This document shows, in pieces, positions 24,031-32,574 of a stretch of 64,000 nt of DNA. The DNA is from Pedobacter kyungheensis (lineage in GTDB: Bacteria > Bacteroidota > Bacteroidia > Sphingobacteriales > Sphingobacteriaceae). Each line of letters starts with the position of its first letter. The stretch's first letter is position 1. Below the pieces are notes generated by a model. The model searched no databases. It had not been told where the DNA came from and saw nothing but the letters and a program-made list of their open reading frames with translations. A program made the position numbers and the translations under genes. Where the stretch lies: NCBI RefSeq assembly GCF_000812965.1, contig NZ_JSYN01000002.1, positions 62,001 to 126,000 on the forward strand, written 5' to 3'.

Positions 24031-25644
24031 TTATTTCGCATTAGCTTTACCTGAATAAGTAGCCGCTAATTTTAATGCATTATATGCGTTAACAATACCA
24101 CCGCTGATGCAAAGATCAGAGAATGGAACTGAAACCTTCTCGGCACCAGGCTCTTCGCCTTTAGCATAAGTTACATTGTGGTTTACTTTGGTAACCGATT
24201 TAACAATGATTTCTTTTACCTGCGCAGCAGTTAGCTTTGGATAGTAAGAACGGATCAAACCTGCTAAACCTGCAACCACAGGCGAAGCCATACTGGTACC
24301 ATCTAAGTTTTTGTATTTAGATCCCGGTACAGTAGAGTAGATGTGCACACCTGGTGCAAATACATCAACCTGGGTTTTACCAAAGTTAGAGAAACTTGCT
24401 TTTAACGTCTCGTCATCAGTTGGGCCTGAAGCACCTACTGTAATCCACGATGCGATGGTTTTTTCATCCAGATCTTTGTGGTTAGGGTAGTTGTTTTCTA
24501 CATCGATATCCTTGTTTTCGTTACCAGCAGCCTGTACAATTAATACATCTTTTGAAGCTGCATATTTCATGGCTTCGTTAACAATGGCCTTATTCCAGCT
24601 GTAGGCTTTACCAAAGCTCATGTTAATTACCTTGGCACCATTATCAACCGCATAACGGATGCCGTTTGCCACGTCTTTATCGCGCTCATCGCCATTTGGT
24701 GTACAACGCACGCCCATAATGGCAACATTATCTGCAACGCCCCAAATACCAATTTTATTGGTTCTGTCGGCAGCAATAATACCTGCAACGTGCGATCCGT
24801 GCATGGCATCCGGACCAGCTACATCATTATTGCCGTAAAATTTCTCGTTTACATCATCCGGATTATCGCCAACAATATCTCGTGGGTTATAATCAAGGTT
24901 CAGGTTATATTCTGCCTGACGGGTGTAATAATCAAAACCTTCTTTAATCTGATCTTCGTAAAAATCTTTAAAGCTGCCTTCTTCCAGTTGTTTAACCAAT
25001 ACACTCTGTATACGGCCTTCAATTGGCGTACTTGGTTTAAAGTTTTTAAAGTCTTCTGCTGTTGGATTTTCTTTACCGATTTTTTTAACCACAGCATCAA
25101 GTGCGTTTTTAAATCCGCTTATTCCTGCCAGGTTAGCTTTGGCTTCTCCCAGTTGTTTTTCGAGGTCTGCTCTTTCTGCTTTAAACGTTTCCCAGTCTTT
25201 TTTATCTTTTTCTGCAACGTTGGCATCAGTTGTATTGGCAAAACGGGCCATATCACGACGCACCAAACGGGTTAACTCTAAAGTTTCAAAGTTTACTGAT
25301 CCTTTAGGGCCACCAATAAAGTTCCAGCCGTTAATATCGTCGGCATAACCGTTTTTATCGTCGTCTTTGCCATTGCCTGCAATTTCCTTTTTGTTTACCC
25401 ACATGATACGTTTTAAGTCTTCATGTGTAGCCTCAACTCCGCCATCGTTAACGGCAACAATTACCTTAACCGATTTTTTGCCTTTTAAAAGTTCTTTATA
25501 TGCTTTTTCGGTACTGATACCGAATGTACTGTCACTTTTAAGATCAAGATTTTGCCAGTTTGCCTTTTGTGCATGTACCAGAGTCGGTACGGCACTTACG
25601 AGCGCAGCACCTAATAGCGCGCTGAAAATTCTACTTTTATTCAT
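24031..25644 (-). CDS. secreted subtilisin-like serine protease (S8)
   Basis: The 537-aa protein has a signal peptide (about 1-25, ending VHAQ). Catalytic residues are D67 (VNDGGVEATHEDL), H282 (MHGSHVAG) and S450 (GTSMASP), with the oxyanion Asn near 374 (AAGNEN). The Asp motif reads DGG in place of the usual DTG. Between Asp and His lie some 215 residues, far more than the 35-40 of subtilisin; residues 120-260 are mostly helical and charged. Similar insertions occur in Bacteroidota S8 proteins. No C-terminal sorting domain is visible, so it is probably periplasmic or released. Confidence 0.9.
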   Translation of the reverse strand: MNKSRIFSALLGAALVSAVPTLVHAQKANWQNLDLKSDSTFGISTEKAYKELLKGKKSVKVIVAVNDGGVEATHEDLKRIMWVNKKEIAGNGKDDDKNGYADDINGWNFIGGPKGSVNFETLELTRLVRRDMARFANTTDANVAEKDKKDWETFKAERADLEKQLGEAKANLAGISGFKNALDAVVKKIGKENPTAEDFKNFKPSTPIEGRIQSVLVKQLEEGSFKDFYEDQIKEGFDYYTRQAEYNLNLDYNPRDIVGDNPDDVNEKFYGNNDVAGPDAMHGSHVAGIIAADRTNKIGIWGVADNVAIMGVRCTPNGDERDKDVANGIRYAVDNGAKVINMSFGKAYSWNKAIVNEAMKYAASKDVLIVQAAGNENKDIDVENNYPNHKDLDEKTIASWITVGASGPTDDETLKASFSNFGKTQVDVFAPGVHIYSTVPGSKYKNLDGTSMASPVVAGLAGLIRSYYPKLTAAQVKEIIVKSVTKVNHNVTYAKGEEPGAEKVSVPFSDLCISGGIVNAYNALKLAATYSGKANAK

Positions 25645-25741
25645 TCTATATTTTTGAATTAAACGCCGAAAGTTAATTTTAATTTTTCTATTAGAGAAAA
25701 TCTACTAAAAAATAATGTTTTCAGCACATTCTTAATTAAAA

Positions 25742-25768
25742 AAATCCTGAAGAATTTCTTCAGGATTT
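25742..25768 (-). terminator. terminator of the DUF4142 gene
   Basis: Arms AAATCCTGAAGAA and TTCTTCAGGATTT pair perfectly around a single base; on the minus strand a T run follows. Confidence 0.8.
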
Positions 25769-25798
25769 ATATTTTGAAAGGAAGTTTAAGACAATAGA

Positions 25799-26395
25799 TT
25801 ACTTCATATTTGAAACAATTTTTTTCGCCATTGCTGTGTGCGATTCGATAATCGCCAGATTCTCCGTTGCCCAGGTTTTTAAAGCTGCATCGGTACTTTC
25901 CATTCCCTGCTTAAACAGGGCAACCGTTTTATCATGGTCTGTCACCATCATATTCATATAGTGTTTATCAAATGCATCACCGGTCATTTTTTTCATCTCG
26001 GCCAAATGCATCTCATCTTCAGCGGGTAAGCCATCAGGAGTAATTACTTTTTTATCTATTGCCAAAGCTTTTAACGAAGCATTAGCTTTGGTGTGGTCGG
26101 TTAGCATTTTTGCTGCAAAATCTTTTACCTGCTGACTTTTCGCATTGGTTTCGGCAATTTTAGCTGCTTCAACTTCCATAATGCCGCCTACAGCTGCCTT
26201 TCTTAGAAAAGTTGCGCCAGCTTCGTCTACACCAGATTCCGTACTTTCAGAGCCGGTTACGTGCGTTCCGTTAACCATGCTGGTATCGCCAGTAACACTG
26301 TCCTTGGTGGTTGACGATTTTTTATCGGCCGTTTGGCAAGCCTGGAAACTGAGCGCTACAGCAAAAATGGCGGGTACTAGAAAGATCTTTTTCAT
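25799..26395 (-). CDS. DUF4142 lipoprotein
   Basis: A 198-aa protein with a lipoprotein signal (MKKIFLVPAIFAVALSFQAC; Cys20 follows FQA). From about residue 60 the DUF4142 ferritin-like helical bundle is seen: FLRKAAVGGIMEVEAAKIA, then KQFAAKMLTDHTKANASL-type helices and HYMNMMVTDHDKTVALF. Repeated His/Asp/Glu positions suggest metal binding, but the family's function is unknown. It has its own terminator. Proteins of this type are often induced by stress. Confidence 0.88.
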   Translation of the reverse strand: MKKIFLVPAIFAVALSFQACQTADKKSSTTKDSVTGDTSMVNGTHVTGSESTESGVDEAGATFLRKAAVGGIMEVEAAKIAETNAKSQQVKDFAAKMLTDHTKANASLKALAIDKKVITPDGLPAEDEMHLAEMKKMTGDAFDKHYMNMMVTDHDKTVALFKQGMESTDAALKTWATENLAIIESHTAMAKKIVSNMK

Positions 26396-26454
26396 TGTTT
26401 TTCAATATTGGTATCTATTGAAAACAAGGGCATTTTGAAAAGGTTTTTTTTAAT

Positions 26455-26898
26455 CTATTTGGGTTCGCTGTAAATATTGGGGATGACGATACCCATTTGC
26501 CTTTCTGGATTTTCGATTGCTGCAAATCCAAACTGCTCGTATAAGCCATGCGCATCTAAGGTTGCCAGCTGATAACGACGCAATCCCTGCAAATCAGGGT
26601 GGAAGATCATAAATGACATGAGCTTTTTAGATAATCCCTGGCCACGGTAGTTTTCTTCAACATAAACATCGCAAAGCCAGGCAAAAGTAGCCTTATCAGT
26701 TACCCAGCGGGCAAAACCCACTTGTTCCTGGTTTTTGTAGATACCAAAGCAAAGCGAATTTTCAATCGAACGTTTTACCGTTTCGAAAGGAATATTTTTA
26801 GCCCAATACGACTCTGTACTTAAATAATGATGGATGGCCTCAATATCTAAAAGCTCCTTTTTATCTGAAAATATGAATCCGTTTTCGCTGATTTCCAT
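26455..26898 (-). CDS. GNAT-family N-acetyltransferase
   Basis: A 147-aa protein with the acetyl-CoA loop in VYVEENYRGQGLSKKLM (about 78-94) preceded by the FAWLCDVYV strand. The N-terminal IHHYLSTESYWAKNIPFETV is common in small Bacteroidota GNAT proteins of unassigned substrate. Monocistronic; nothing nearby names the acceptor. Confidence 0.88.
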   Translation of the reverse strand: MEISENGFIFSDKKELLDIEAIHHYLSTESYWAKNIPFETVKRSIENSLCFGIYKNQEQVGFARWVTDKATFAWLCDVYVEENYRGQGLSKKLMSFMIFHPDLQGLRRYQLATLDAHGLYEQFGFAAIENPERQMGIVIPNIYSEPK

Positions 26899-27000
26899 TT
26901 TTATTAGTTAATCTTAAGTGTTGGTTAATCGGTTAATTGTTTACCTGTATATTGTTCATTGGTTCAGTTGTCATTAGTTCATTCGTAAGAATTTACTAAA

Positions 27001-27034
27001 ACAGTTAACCAATTAACCAGTTTAAACAGTTAAC
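27001..27034. repeat. short repeat of GTTAACC phrases
   Basis: Contains CAGTTAACCAATTAACCAG and TTTAAACAGTTAACC, similar to the units at 13110-13271, immediately after the YajQ stop codon. The preceding 130 bases (26899-27000) hold related phrases but no gene. Confidence 0.5.
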
Positions 27035-27035
27035 C

Positions 27036-27527
27036 TTAATTACGCATATTAATATACTGCAATGGCTGGCCAAAGTCTTCGCCTCTGCAAAGACTGATTA
27101 CAGCTTGCAAATCATCGATTTTTTTAGCCGTAACCCTTACCTGATCGTCCATAATTGCCGGCTGTACCTTTAAACCGCTGGCTTTGATTTTAGCGACTAC
27201 TTTTTTAGCGGCTTCTTTATCCAAACCTTCTTTTATACTGATTTCTTTTCTGATCATATTGCCCGAAGCCGCTTGTTCGTCGCCGAAATCAAGACTTTTG
27301 GGATCGAGGTTTTGTTTCATCATGCGCGAAATAATCGAACCCTCAATCGCTTTTAAACGCATATCATCTTCAGTGACGATGGTTATCACATTGGTTTTTT
27401 TATCCAGATCGATGGTACTTTTCGATCCGTTAAAATCGTATCGGTTAAGGATTTCTTTTTTTGCATTGTTAACCGCATTGTCGAGTGTTTGCGCATCAAC
27501 TTTACTTACTATATCAAAAGAAGGCAT
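27036..27527 (-). CDS. YajQ-family nucleotide-binding protein
   Basis: The 163-aa protein matches the YajQ/UPF0234 family along its whole length: MPSFDIVSKVDAQTLDNAVN at the start and ILNRYDFNGSKSTIDL, with a closing VISLCRGEDFGQPLQYINMR. Family members bind nucleotides and RNA; Xanthomonas and Pseudomonas homologues bind cyclic di-GMP and modulate transcription. No partner is evident here. It is divergent from the histone-like gene at 27604. Confidence 0.95.
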   Translation of the reverse strand: MPSFDIVSKVDAQTLDNAVNNAKKEILNRYDFNGSKSTIDLDKKTNVITIVTEDDMRLKAIEGSIISRMMKQNLDPKSLDFGDEQAASGNMIRKEISIKEGLDKEAAKKVVAKIKASGLKVQPAIMDDQVRVTAKKIDDLQAVISLCRGEDFGQPLQYINMRN

Positions 27528-27603
27528 GGTTTTAGCTTTAAAGTAAAAAAATAAGTAGATTTAGTAGAAATTATTCTGTCCTCACAAAAAAACGAAAAAT
27601 AAT

Positions 27604-28203
27604 ATGAAAACCACTAAGCCGAAGTCTCAAAAAAAAGTCACCAAAAAGGAAGTTAAGAAACAGCTGGAGCAATCTATAACCGACAAATTTTTGGAGGTAA
27701 TCAAAAGTTTAGGCCATGATGTATCAGAAATCAGTGTGGAGGTGGGCAAAGCAAGTAAACGCGTTGCGAAAAAGCTAACCAAGAAATTTACGATTGTAAA
27801 GGCCGAGGTTGGGCAAAAAATAGATGATTTGGTACATGCCTCGAAAGAGAAAGCTAAAGAAGTTAAAAAACCGGTAGCTAAAACACTCAGTAAATCAGAA
27901 AAAACAGCTGAAAAGGTAGTGAAAAAGGCTGTATCTAAAGCTAAACCAGTGGTACAGAGTGTAAAAGTTGCTGCCATTGCTACCGAAGAAAAGGCCGAAA
28001 AAGTACTGGCAAAACCAGCAGCTGCAGTTAAAGAGGTGGTTGCTAAGGCAGCACCAGCGGTTAAAAAGGCTGTGCCGGCAAGTAAAGTGCCTGCAAAAAC
28101 GGTAAGCGCACCTAAAGCCGAAAAAGCTGATCCGGTTAAGAAAACAACAACAAAAGCGGTCGCACCAGTTAAGAAAACAGCTAAAACACCAGTCAAAAAA
28201 TAA
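27604..28203 (+). CDS. histone H1-like Lys/Ala/Pro-rich protein
   Basis: A 199-aa, very basic protein. The first 95 residues form amphipathic helices (KKQLEQSITDKFLEVIKSLG and following), with a pattern like apolipoprotein/phasin coiled coils; the last 100 are low-complexity Lys/Ala/Pro/Val runs such as KPAAAVKEVVAKAAPAVKK, as in bacterial H1-like DNA-binding tails. It likely binds DNA or another polyanion; polyphosphate is a candidate because ppk1 follows, but this is speculation. A hairpin terminator lies between it and ppk1. Confidence 0.8.
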   Translation: MKTTKPKSQKKVTKKEVKKQLEQSITDKFLEVIKSLGHDVSEISVEVGKASKRVAKKLTKKFTIVKAEVGQKIDDLVHASKEKAKEVKKPVAKTLSKSEKTAEKVVKKAVSKAKPVVQSVKVAAIATEEKAEKVLAKPAAAVKEVVAKAAPAVKKAVPASKVPAKTVSAPKAEKADPVKKTTTKAVAPVKKTAKTPVKK

Positions 28204-28268
28204 ATTTGTTAACGTTAATACGTCAATTAATTAACATCGATTTAACAAATTAATATGCAGTTTTGAAC

Positions 28269-28293
28269 ATCCCTGTTTTGGCAGGGATTTTTT
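28269..28293 (+). terminator. terminator-like hairpin immediately before ppk1
   Basis: Arms ATCCCTG and CAGGGAT with loop TTTTGG, followed by six T. The T run stops 10 bases before the ppk1 ATG, leaving no room for a promoter between. Confidence 0.75.
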
Positions 28294-28303
28294 ATTTTTT
28301 TAA

Positions 28304-30364
28304 ATGAGTAAGAAGAAGATCCCGTTTTTTAACCGCGAAATTAGCTGGCTTTATTTTAATGAGCGCGTGCTGCAGGAAGCAGCCGATGAAACTGTGCCAC
28401 TAATTGAACGCATTAAGTTTTTATCGATCTTTTCGTCAAATTTAGAAGAGTTTTACCGCGTTCGTGTGGCTACCATGAGCCGTTTAACCAATCTGAACGA
28501 TAAAGCCAAGGCACTTTTGGGATTTAACCCGAAGAAAATCCTGAACGAGATTAAAAATATAGTTGTTAAGCAGGAACGTAAATTCGACCAGCTTTTTCAG
28601 GCTACCTTAATTAACGAACTGGCACAAAACCGGATTTTCATTTTAAATGATACCCAGCTCAACGTAAGTCGCGGCGAGTTTGTTAAAAATCATTTCAGGG
28701 ATAAAATCTTATCCAATCTGGTGCCCATTATGCTGGATATGGATAAACCTTTTCCGGAAATGAAGGACAGGTTTTTGTATTTCTTCGTAAAGTTATCGAA
28801 AAAAGACACCAAGATGAGGGAAAAATATGCCCTGATCGAAATTCCACCCAGTTTACCACGTTTCCTTGTACTGCCTGAAACGAACGATTTAAAATTTATC
28901 ATCATGGCTGAGGATATTATCCGCTACTGCCTGGATGATATCTTCTATATTTTTACTTACGATAGTTTAGAAGCTTACTCCATTCAGCTAACCCGCGATG
29001 CCGAGCTGGATATTGATAATAATGTGAGCGATAAGTTTATCGAAGATCTTAAAAACAGTCTCGAGAAACGTAAAAAAGGTAAGCCAATGCGTTTATTATA
29101 CGATTCGGCTATGCCTTTAAATATGCTTACTGTTTTGGTAAATAAACTTAAACTGGAAGCCGAGAGTTTAATTCCGGGTAACCGTTACCACAAATTCGGA
29201 GATTTTATTGCTTTTCCGAATGTAGGTAAAAAGGAATTGGAGTATACACCTAATGTGCCGCTAAAAGTGCACGATTTGCACCGTACACAAAGTGTTTTCG
29301 CTAAAGTGGCGCAAAAAGATTATCTGGTTAACCTGCCATATCAGTCTTACGATTATATCATTTTGTTTCTTCGTGAAGCGGCTATCGATCCGAAAGTAAC
29401 CGAAATACAGATTACGCTCTATCGTTTGGCCGAAAACTCAAAGGTTATTAATGCTTTAATTAATGCCGCCAAAAATGGCAAAGCTGTTTCAGTTGTGCTG
29501 GAGTTAAAAGCCCGTTTTGATGAGCAGGCCAATATTTTCTGGACTACCCGTTTAATGGAAGAAGGTGTGAAAGTAAATTACGGTCTTACCGATTATAAAG
29601 TACACTCTAAAATCTGTTTAATAAAGCGCATTGAAAAAGATAAACCCGTGTATTACGCCAATCTGGCCACTGGTAACTTTAACGAAAAAACAGCAGGCTT
29701 ATATTGCGACCACAGTATTTTTACCGCCAGAAAAGAGATTACCAACGATTTGGTGAAGCTTTTTGATGCGCTGAACAAAAGAACGGTAACAGGTGGCTTT
29801 AAGCATTTGATTGTTTCGCCTTTAGAAAGCCGGTCGAAGCTGGTGAATTTCATTAACCGCGAAATTAGAAACGCCAAAGCCGGTAAAATGGCTTATATCT
29901 TATTGAAAGTAAATAGTTTGGCCGATGAAGGTATTATTGCCAAGCTTTACGACGCCAGTAATGCAGGCGTTAAAATTCAGTTGATTGTTAGGGGTATTTG
30001 TTGCTTAATTCCTGGTGTTAAGGGATTTAGCGAAAACATTACGGCTATCAGCATTATAGATAAGTTTTTAGAGCACGCCCGTGTTTACATTTTCGGTAAC
30101 AACGGTAAAAACGATATGTATTTATCGTCGGCCGATTTGATGAGCCGGAATTTTGAGCACCGGGTTGAGGTGGGGTTCCCTGTTTTAGATCACGATGTTA
30201 AGCAGGAAATACAGGATATTATTGACCTGCAATTGCAGGATAATACCAAATCGAGACAGATTAATGCCCTGAACAACAATAAATACCATAAAAACAGATT
30301 AAGTAAAAAAATAAGAGCGCAGGTAGATATCTACAACTATTTAAAAACCAAGCATCAATCATAA
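28304..30364 (+). CDS. ppk1: polyphosphate kinase 1
   Basis: The 686-aa enzyme reversibly makes polyphosphate from ATP at the membrane. It begins MSKKKIPFFNREISWLYFNER, the family's N-terminal domain, and carries the two phospholipase-D-like catalytic histidines in DYKVHSKICLIKR and MSRNFEHRVEVGFPV. Length matches E. coli PPK (688 aa). It overlaps ppx by one base (TAATG), so the two are translationally coupled, as in many bacteria. A hairpin with a T run sits directly upstream of its start, so expression may depend on read-through or an upstream promoter. Confidence 0.96.
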   Translation: MSKKKIPFFNREISWLYFNERVLQEAADETVPLIERIKFLSIFSSNLEEFYRVRVATMSRLTNLNDKAKALLGFNPKKILNEIKNIVVKQERKFDQLFQATLINELAQNRIFILNDTQLNVSRGEFVKNHFRDKILSNLVPIMLDMDKPFPEMKDRFLYFFVKLSKKDTKMREKYALIEIPPSLPRFLVLPETNDLKFIIMAEDIIRYCLDDIFYIFTYDSLEAYSIQLTRDAELDIDNNVSDKFIEDLKNSLEKRKKGKPMRLLYDSAMPLNMLTVLVNKLKLEAESLIPGNRYHKFGDFIAFPNVGKKELEYTPNVPLKVHDLHRTQSVFAKVAQKDYLVNLPYQSYDYIILFLREAAIDPKVTEIQITLYRLAENSKVINALINAAKNGKAVSVVLELKARFDEQANIFWTTRLMEEGVKVNYGLTDYKVHSKICLIKRIEKDKPVYYANLATGNFNEKTAGLYCDHSIFTARKEITNDLVKLFDALNKRTVTGGFKHLIVSPLESRSKLVNFINREIRNAKAGKMAYILLKVNSLADEGIIAKLYDASNAGVKIQLIVRGICCLIPGVKGFSENITAISIIDKFLEHARVYIFGNNGKNDMYLSSADLMSRNFEHRVEVGFPVLDHDVKQEIQDIIDLQLQDNTKSRQINALNNNKYHKNRLSKKIRAQVDIYNYLKTKHQS

Positions 30365-31245
30365 TGTTAAGATACGCAGCTATAGATATTGGTTCGAACG
30401 CCGTGAGGTTACTCATTGCCGATATCAGCAAACAGGACGGAAAATACAAATACAAGAAAAATACACTCATCCGTGTGCCGTTAAGGTTGGGCGATGATGC
30501 CTTTCTGGATCAGCATATTTCGGAGAAAAAATCGGCAGATCTGGTAAAAACCATGACGGCTTTTAAAAATCTGATGGATGTTTATCATGTTTCTGAATAC
30601 CTGGCCTGCGCTACTTCGGCTATGCGCGAAGCCAACAACGGGCAGGATATTGTAAAGCTGATTAAAGCACAAACTGATGTAACGCTCGAAATTATTGAGG
30701 GGCAGCGCGAAGCCAATATTATCTATGCCAACCACATTGAAGAAGAGCTGGATGAGAATAAAACTTACCTGTATATTGATGTGGGTGGTGGTAGTACCGA
30801 ATTATCTGTTTTTGTAAAAGGTGTGCCAGAGGCTTCAAGGTCTTTTAATATCGGTACCATCAGGATGTTGGATAACCAGGATAAAGAAGAAACCTGGGAT
30901 GAAATGAAAGACTGGGTAAAAGAACATACCAAAGCATACAAGCATTTGGCTGGTATTGGAACGGGTGGAAACATCAATAAGCTTTTCCGAATGTCTGACG
31001 AGAAAGAAAATGCACCTTTATCATTGCAAAAGCTTAATGCGATGTACAATAAGTTAACCAGCTACTCATTAAAAGAGCGGATTAACACGCTGGGCTTAAA
31101 TCCCGATCGCGCCGACGTAATTATTCCGGCCTGCGAAATTTATTTAACCCTGATGAAATGGACGGGAATTAAACAAATTTACGTACCTAAAGTGGGCCTT
31201 GCCGATGGTATTATTAAACTTTTAATTGAAGAAAAGCTGGATTAA
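30364..31245 (+). CDS. ppx: Ppx/GppA-family exopolyphosphatase
   Basis: A 293-aa protein of the ASKHA fold: YAAIDIGSNAVRLLIADI (phosphate 1 loop) at the start and YLYIDVGGGSTELSVF (about 136-151; the second loop) with GTGGNINKL near 199. The size, without the long C-terminal HD domain of E. coli Ppx, is like other short Ppx/GppA enzymes. It should hydrolyse polyphosphate or (p)ppGpp-linked substrates. Coupling to ppk1 by a one-base overlap argues for polyphosphate turnover. Confidence 0.92.
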   Translation: MLRYAAIDIGSNAVRLLIADISKQDGKYKYKKNTLIRVPLRLGDDAFLDQHISEKKSADLVKTMTAFKNLMDVYHVSEYLACATSAMREANNGQDIVKLIKAQTDVTLEIIEGQREANIIYANHIEEELDENKTYLYIDVGGGSTELSVFVKGVPEASRSFNIGTIRMLDNQDKEETWDEMKDWVKEHTKAYKHLAGIGTGGNINKLFRMSDEKENAPLSLQKLNAMYNKLTSYSLKERINTLGLNPDRADVIIPACEIYLTLMKWTGIKQIYVPKVGLADGIIKLLIEEKLD

Positions 31246-31263
31246 GTGGGTTGTTAATTCTTA

Positions 31264-31286
31264 GTTCGTGCAGACACGAACCAAGG
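31264..31286. repeat. hairpin A, copy 1, with CAAGG tail
   Basis: Arms GTTCGTG and CACGAAC around CAGA, followed by CAAGG. Paired with hairpin B copy 1 after a 26-base spacer. Confidence 0.6.
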
Positions 31287-31312
31287 TTTACTAAGGCTTT
31301 CTCATTAACGTG

Positions 31313-31336
31313 GTGTCAGATGTTACCAGCTGACAC
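31313..31336. repeat. hairpin B, copy 1
   Basis: Arms GTGTCAG and CTGACAC around ATGTTACCAG. The GATGTTACC core is shared, on either strand, with the other type-B hairpins. Confidence 0.6.
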
Positions 31337-31341
31337 TTAGG

Positions 31342-31372
31342 AGTGTTTGGTGAATCACCAAACACTTTTTTT
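31342..31372 (+). terminator. terminator of ppk1-ppx
   Basis: Arms AGTGTTTGGTGA and TCACCAAACACT around one base, then seven T. Confidence 0.85.
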
Positions 31373-31390
31373 ATAGGGTTTATGAATTAA

Positions 31391-31414
31391 TTGGTTGGTG
31401 TGTACCAACCAAGG
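31391..31414. repeat. hairpin A, copy 2, with CAAGG tail
   Basis: Arms TTGGTTGGT and ACCAACCAA around GTGT, merging into CAAGG at 31410-31414. Stem bases differ from copy 1 but pairing is kept. Followed after 23 bases by hairpin B copy 2. Confidence 0.6.
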
Positions 31415-31437
31415 GTAGAAATTTATTTTTTGTTAAA

Positions 31438-31461
31438 CTGTCGGATGGTAACATCCGACAG
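31438..31461. repeat. hairpin B, copy 2
   Basis: Perfect 10-bp arms CTGTCGGATG and CATCCGACAG around GTAA. It lies 14 bases after the stop of the minus-strand gene at 31475, so it may also serve as that gene's 3' hairpin. Confidence 0.6.
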
Positions 31462-31474
31462 CACTAAAAAGAAC

Positions 31475-31828
31475 TTAGCTTATCATCGCCATTTTCAAAA
31501 ATCCTTTCACTTCTTCATTTACATCTGCTTCAAAATAGATTCTTAAATGATGGTTAAATTGATTAGTGCCAGGCACCTGAGCTATTTTAGTGAAGCACAG
31601 ATTATCTGCAAAGGGCTGATTAAATGGAATAACTACATGAATAAAATTTTTGCCCAGTTGAGTAATGTAGGCAAAACTCTTTTGGCTTTCAATGGCAATC
31701 ATTGATTTGGTATGCCGTAGGTTAATCGGCCCCAATTCGCTCAGTTGAGCTATAAAAAAACGGAATAACCGTAAGGTATATTCCGTTTTTCCGTTTAAAA
31801 AGTCTGATAATTGTTGCTCGTCAGACAT
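31475..31828 (-). CDS. DUF5655-like protein
   Basis: The 117-aa protein has LFRFFIAQLSELGPINLRHTKSMIAI, then KSFAYITQLGKNFIHVVIPF. This matches, from memory, the DUF5655 domain, which is predicted to bind or transport a small ligand, and whose function is not known. It lies six bases after pgl on the same strand, so it is the last gene of the pgl unit. Confidence 0.65.
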   Translation of the reverse strand: MSDEQQLSDFLNGKTEYTLRLFRFFIAQLSELGPINLRHTKSMIAIESQKSFAYITQLGKNFIHVVIPFNQPFADNLCFTKIAQVPGTNQFNHHLRIYFEADVNEEVKGFLKMAMIS

Positions 31829-31834
31829 GGTAAT

Positions 31835-32560
31835 TTAATCTTCTAATAATTTGGTAGCTGCCTCGTCTGTAAACCAGGTTAATTTACCTTCAATAGGGTT
31901 AATCAGCTGCGAAGGGTAAGTGTTTACATCTTTCTGCTCGTCGCCAATTACATGCTTTAAAGCCTCTGCTTTGTTCTCTCCAAAAACCAAAAAGGCTACA
32001 TTATCGGCTTTATTAATTAATGGCGCAGTAAAACTGATCCGGTAGGTATTTAATTTCTCTACAAATACCGAAGCTACATTTACTTCTTCATCTTTAACCA
32101 AAGTGGTATGCGGGAAAATAGAAGCGGTATGTGCATCATCACCCATACCCAGCAATATCAGATCGAAAGCAATATCATCGCCGTTAAAATGCTTGTCAAT
32201 TGCTTTTTTATATTCTATAGCTGCCTTTTCTGGTGCCAAAGTAGTATCAACATAAAAAATGTGATCTTCTTTAATACCCAGCGGATCTAAGATCGTTTTT
32301 TTAGCCATTAATCCGTTGTAATTATCATCGGTGGCTGGTACATTGCGCTCATCGCCAAAAAAGAAATAAACCTTTTCCCAGTCGATTCTGTGCTGGCACT
32401 CGGTAGCCAAAAAATGGTACAAAGCTTTCGGTGAGCTTCCTCCGGTTAAAACAAAGTTAAAGCGGTCGTTTTCTTCGATCGACATTTCTGCGATTTTGAT
32501 TACGTAGTCGGCTAAATCCTGGTTTAACTCTTCGAGGGTTTTGTATATCAATAAATTCAT
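31835..32560 (-). CDS. pgl: 6-phosphogluconolactonase
   Basis: The 241-aa SugC/DevB-type enzyme hydrolyses 6-phosphogluconolactone, the second step of the oxidative pentose-phosphate pathway. Motifs: FVLTGGSSPKALYHFLA (about 36-52), VYFFFGDERNVPATDDNYN and LILLGMGDDAHTASIFP (about 133-149). It follows zwf on the minus strand, separated by a repeat element at 32575-32659. Confidence 0.94.
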   Translation of the reverse strand: MNLLIYKTLEELNQDLADYVIKIAEMSIEENDRFNFVLTGGSSPKALYHFLATECQHRIDWEKVYFFFGDERNVPATDDNYNGLMAKKTILDPLGIKEDHIFYVDTTLAPEKAAIEYKKAIDKHFNGDDIAFDLILLGMGDDAHTASIFPHTTLVKDEEVNVASVFVEKLNTYRISFTAPLINKADNVAFLVFGENKAEALKHVIGDEQKDVNTYPSQLINPIEGKLTWFTDEAATKLLED

Positions 32561-32574
32561 TTTTATGTGTTAAT

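Noticed and set aside
24790..25275. Plus-strand frame of 161 codons inside the subtilase gene
   Set aside because: It is a shadow of the helical insertion of the protease, with a Phe/Ile-rich nonsense product.
27627..28196. Long open frame (189 codons) on the minus strand opposite the H1-like gene
   Set aside because: It is the antisense of a Lys/Ala-rich gene, which automatically lacks stops in this frame; its Ala/Thr/Ser/Phe-rich product resembles no protein.
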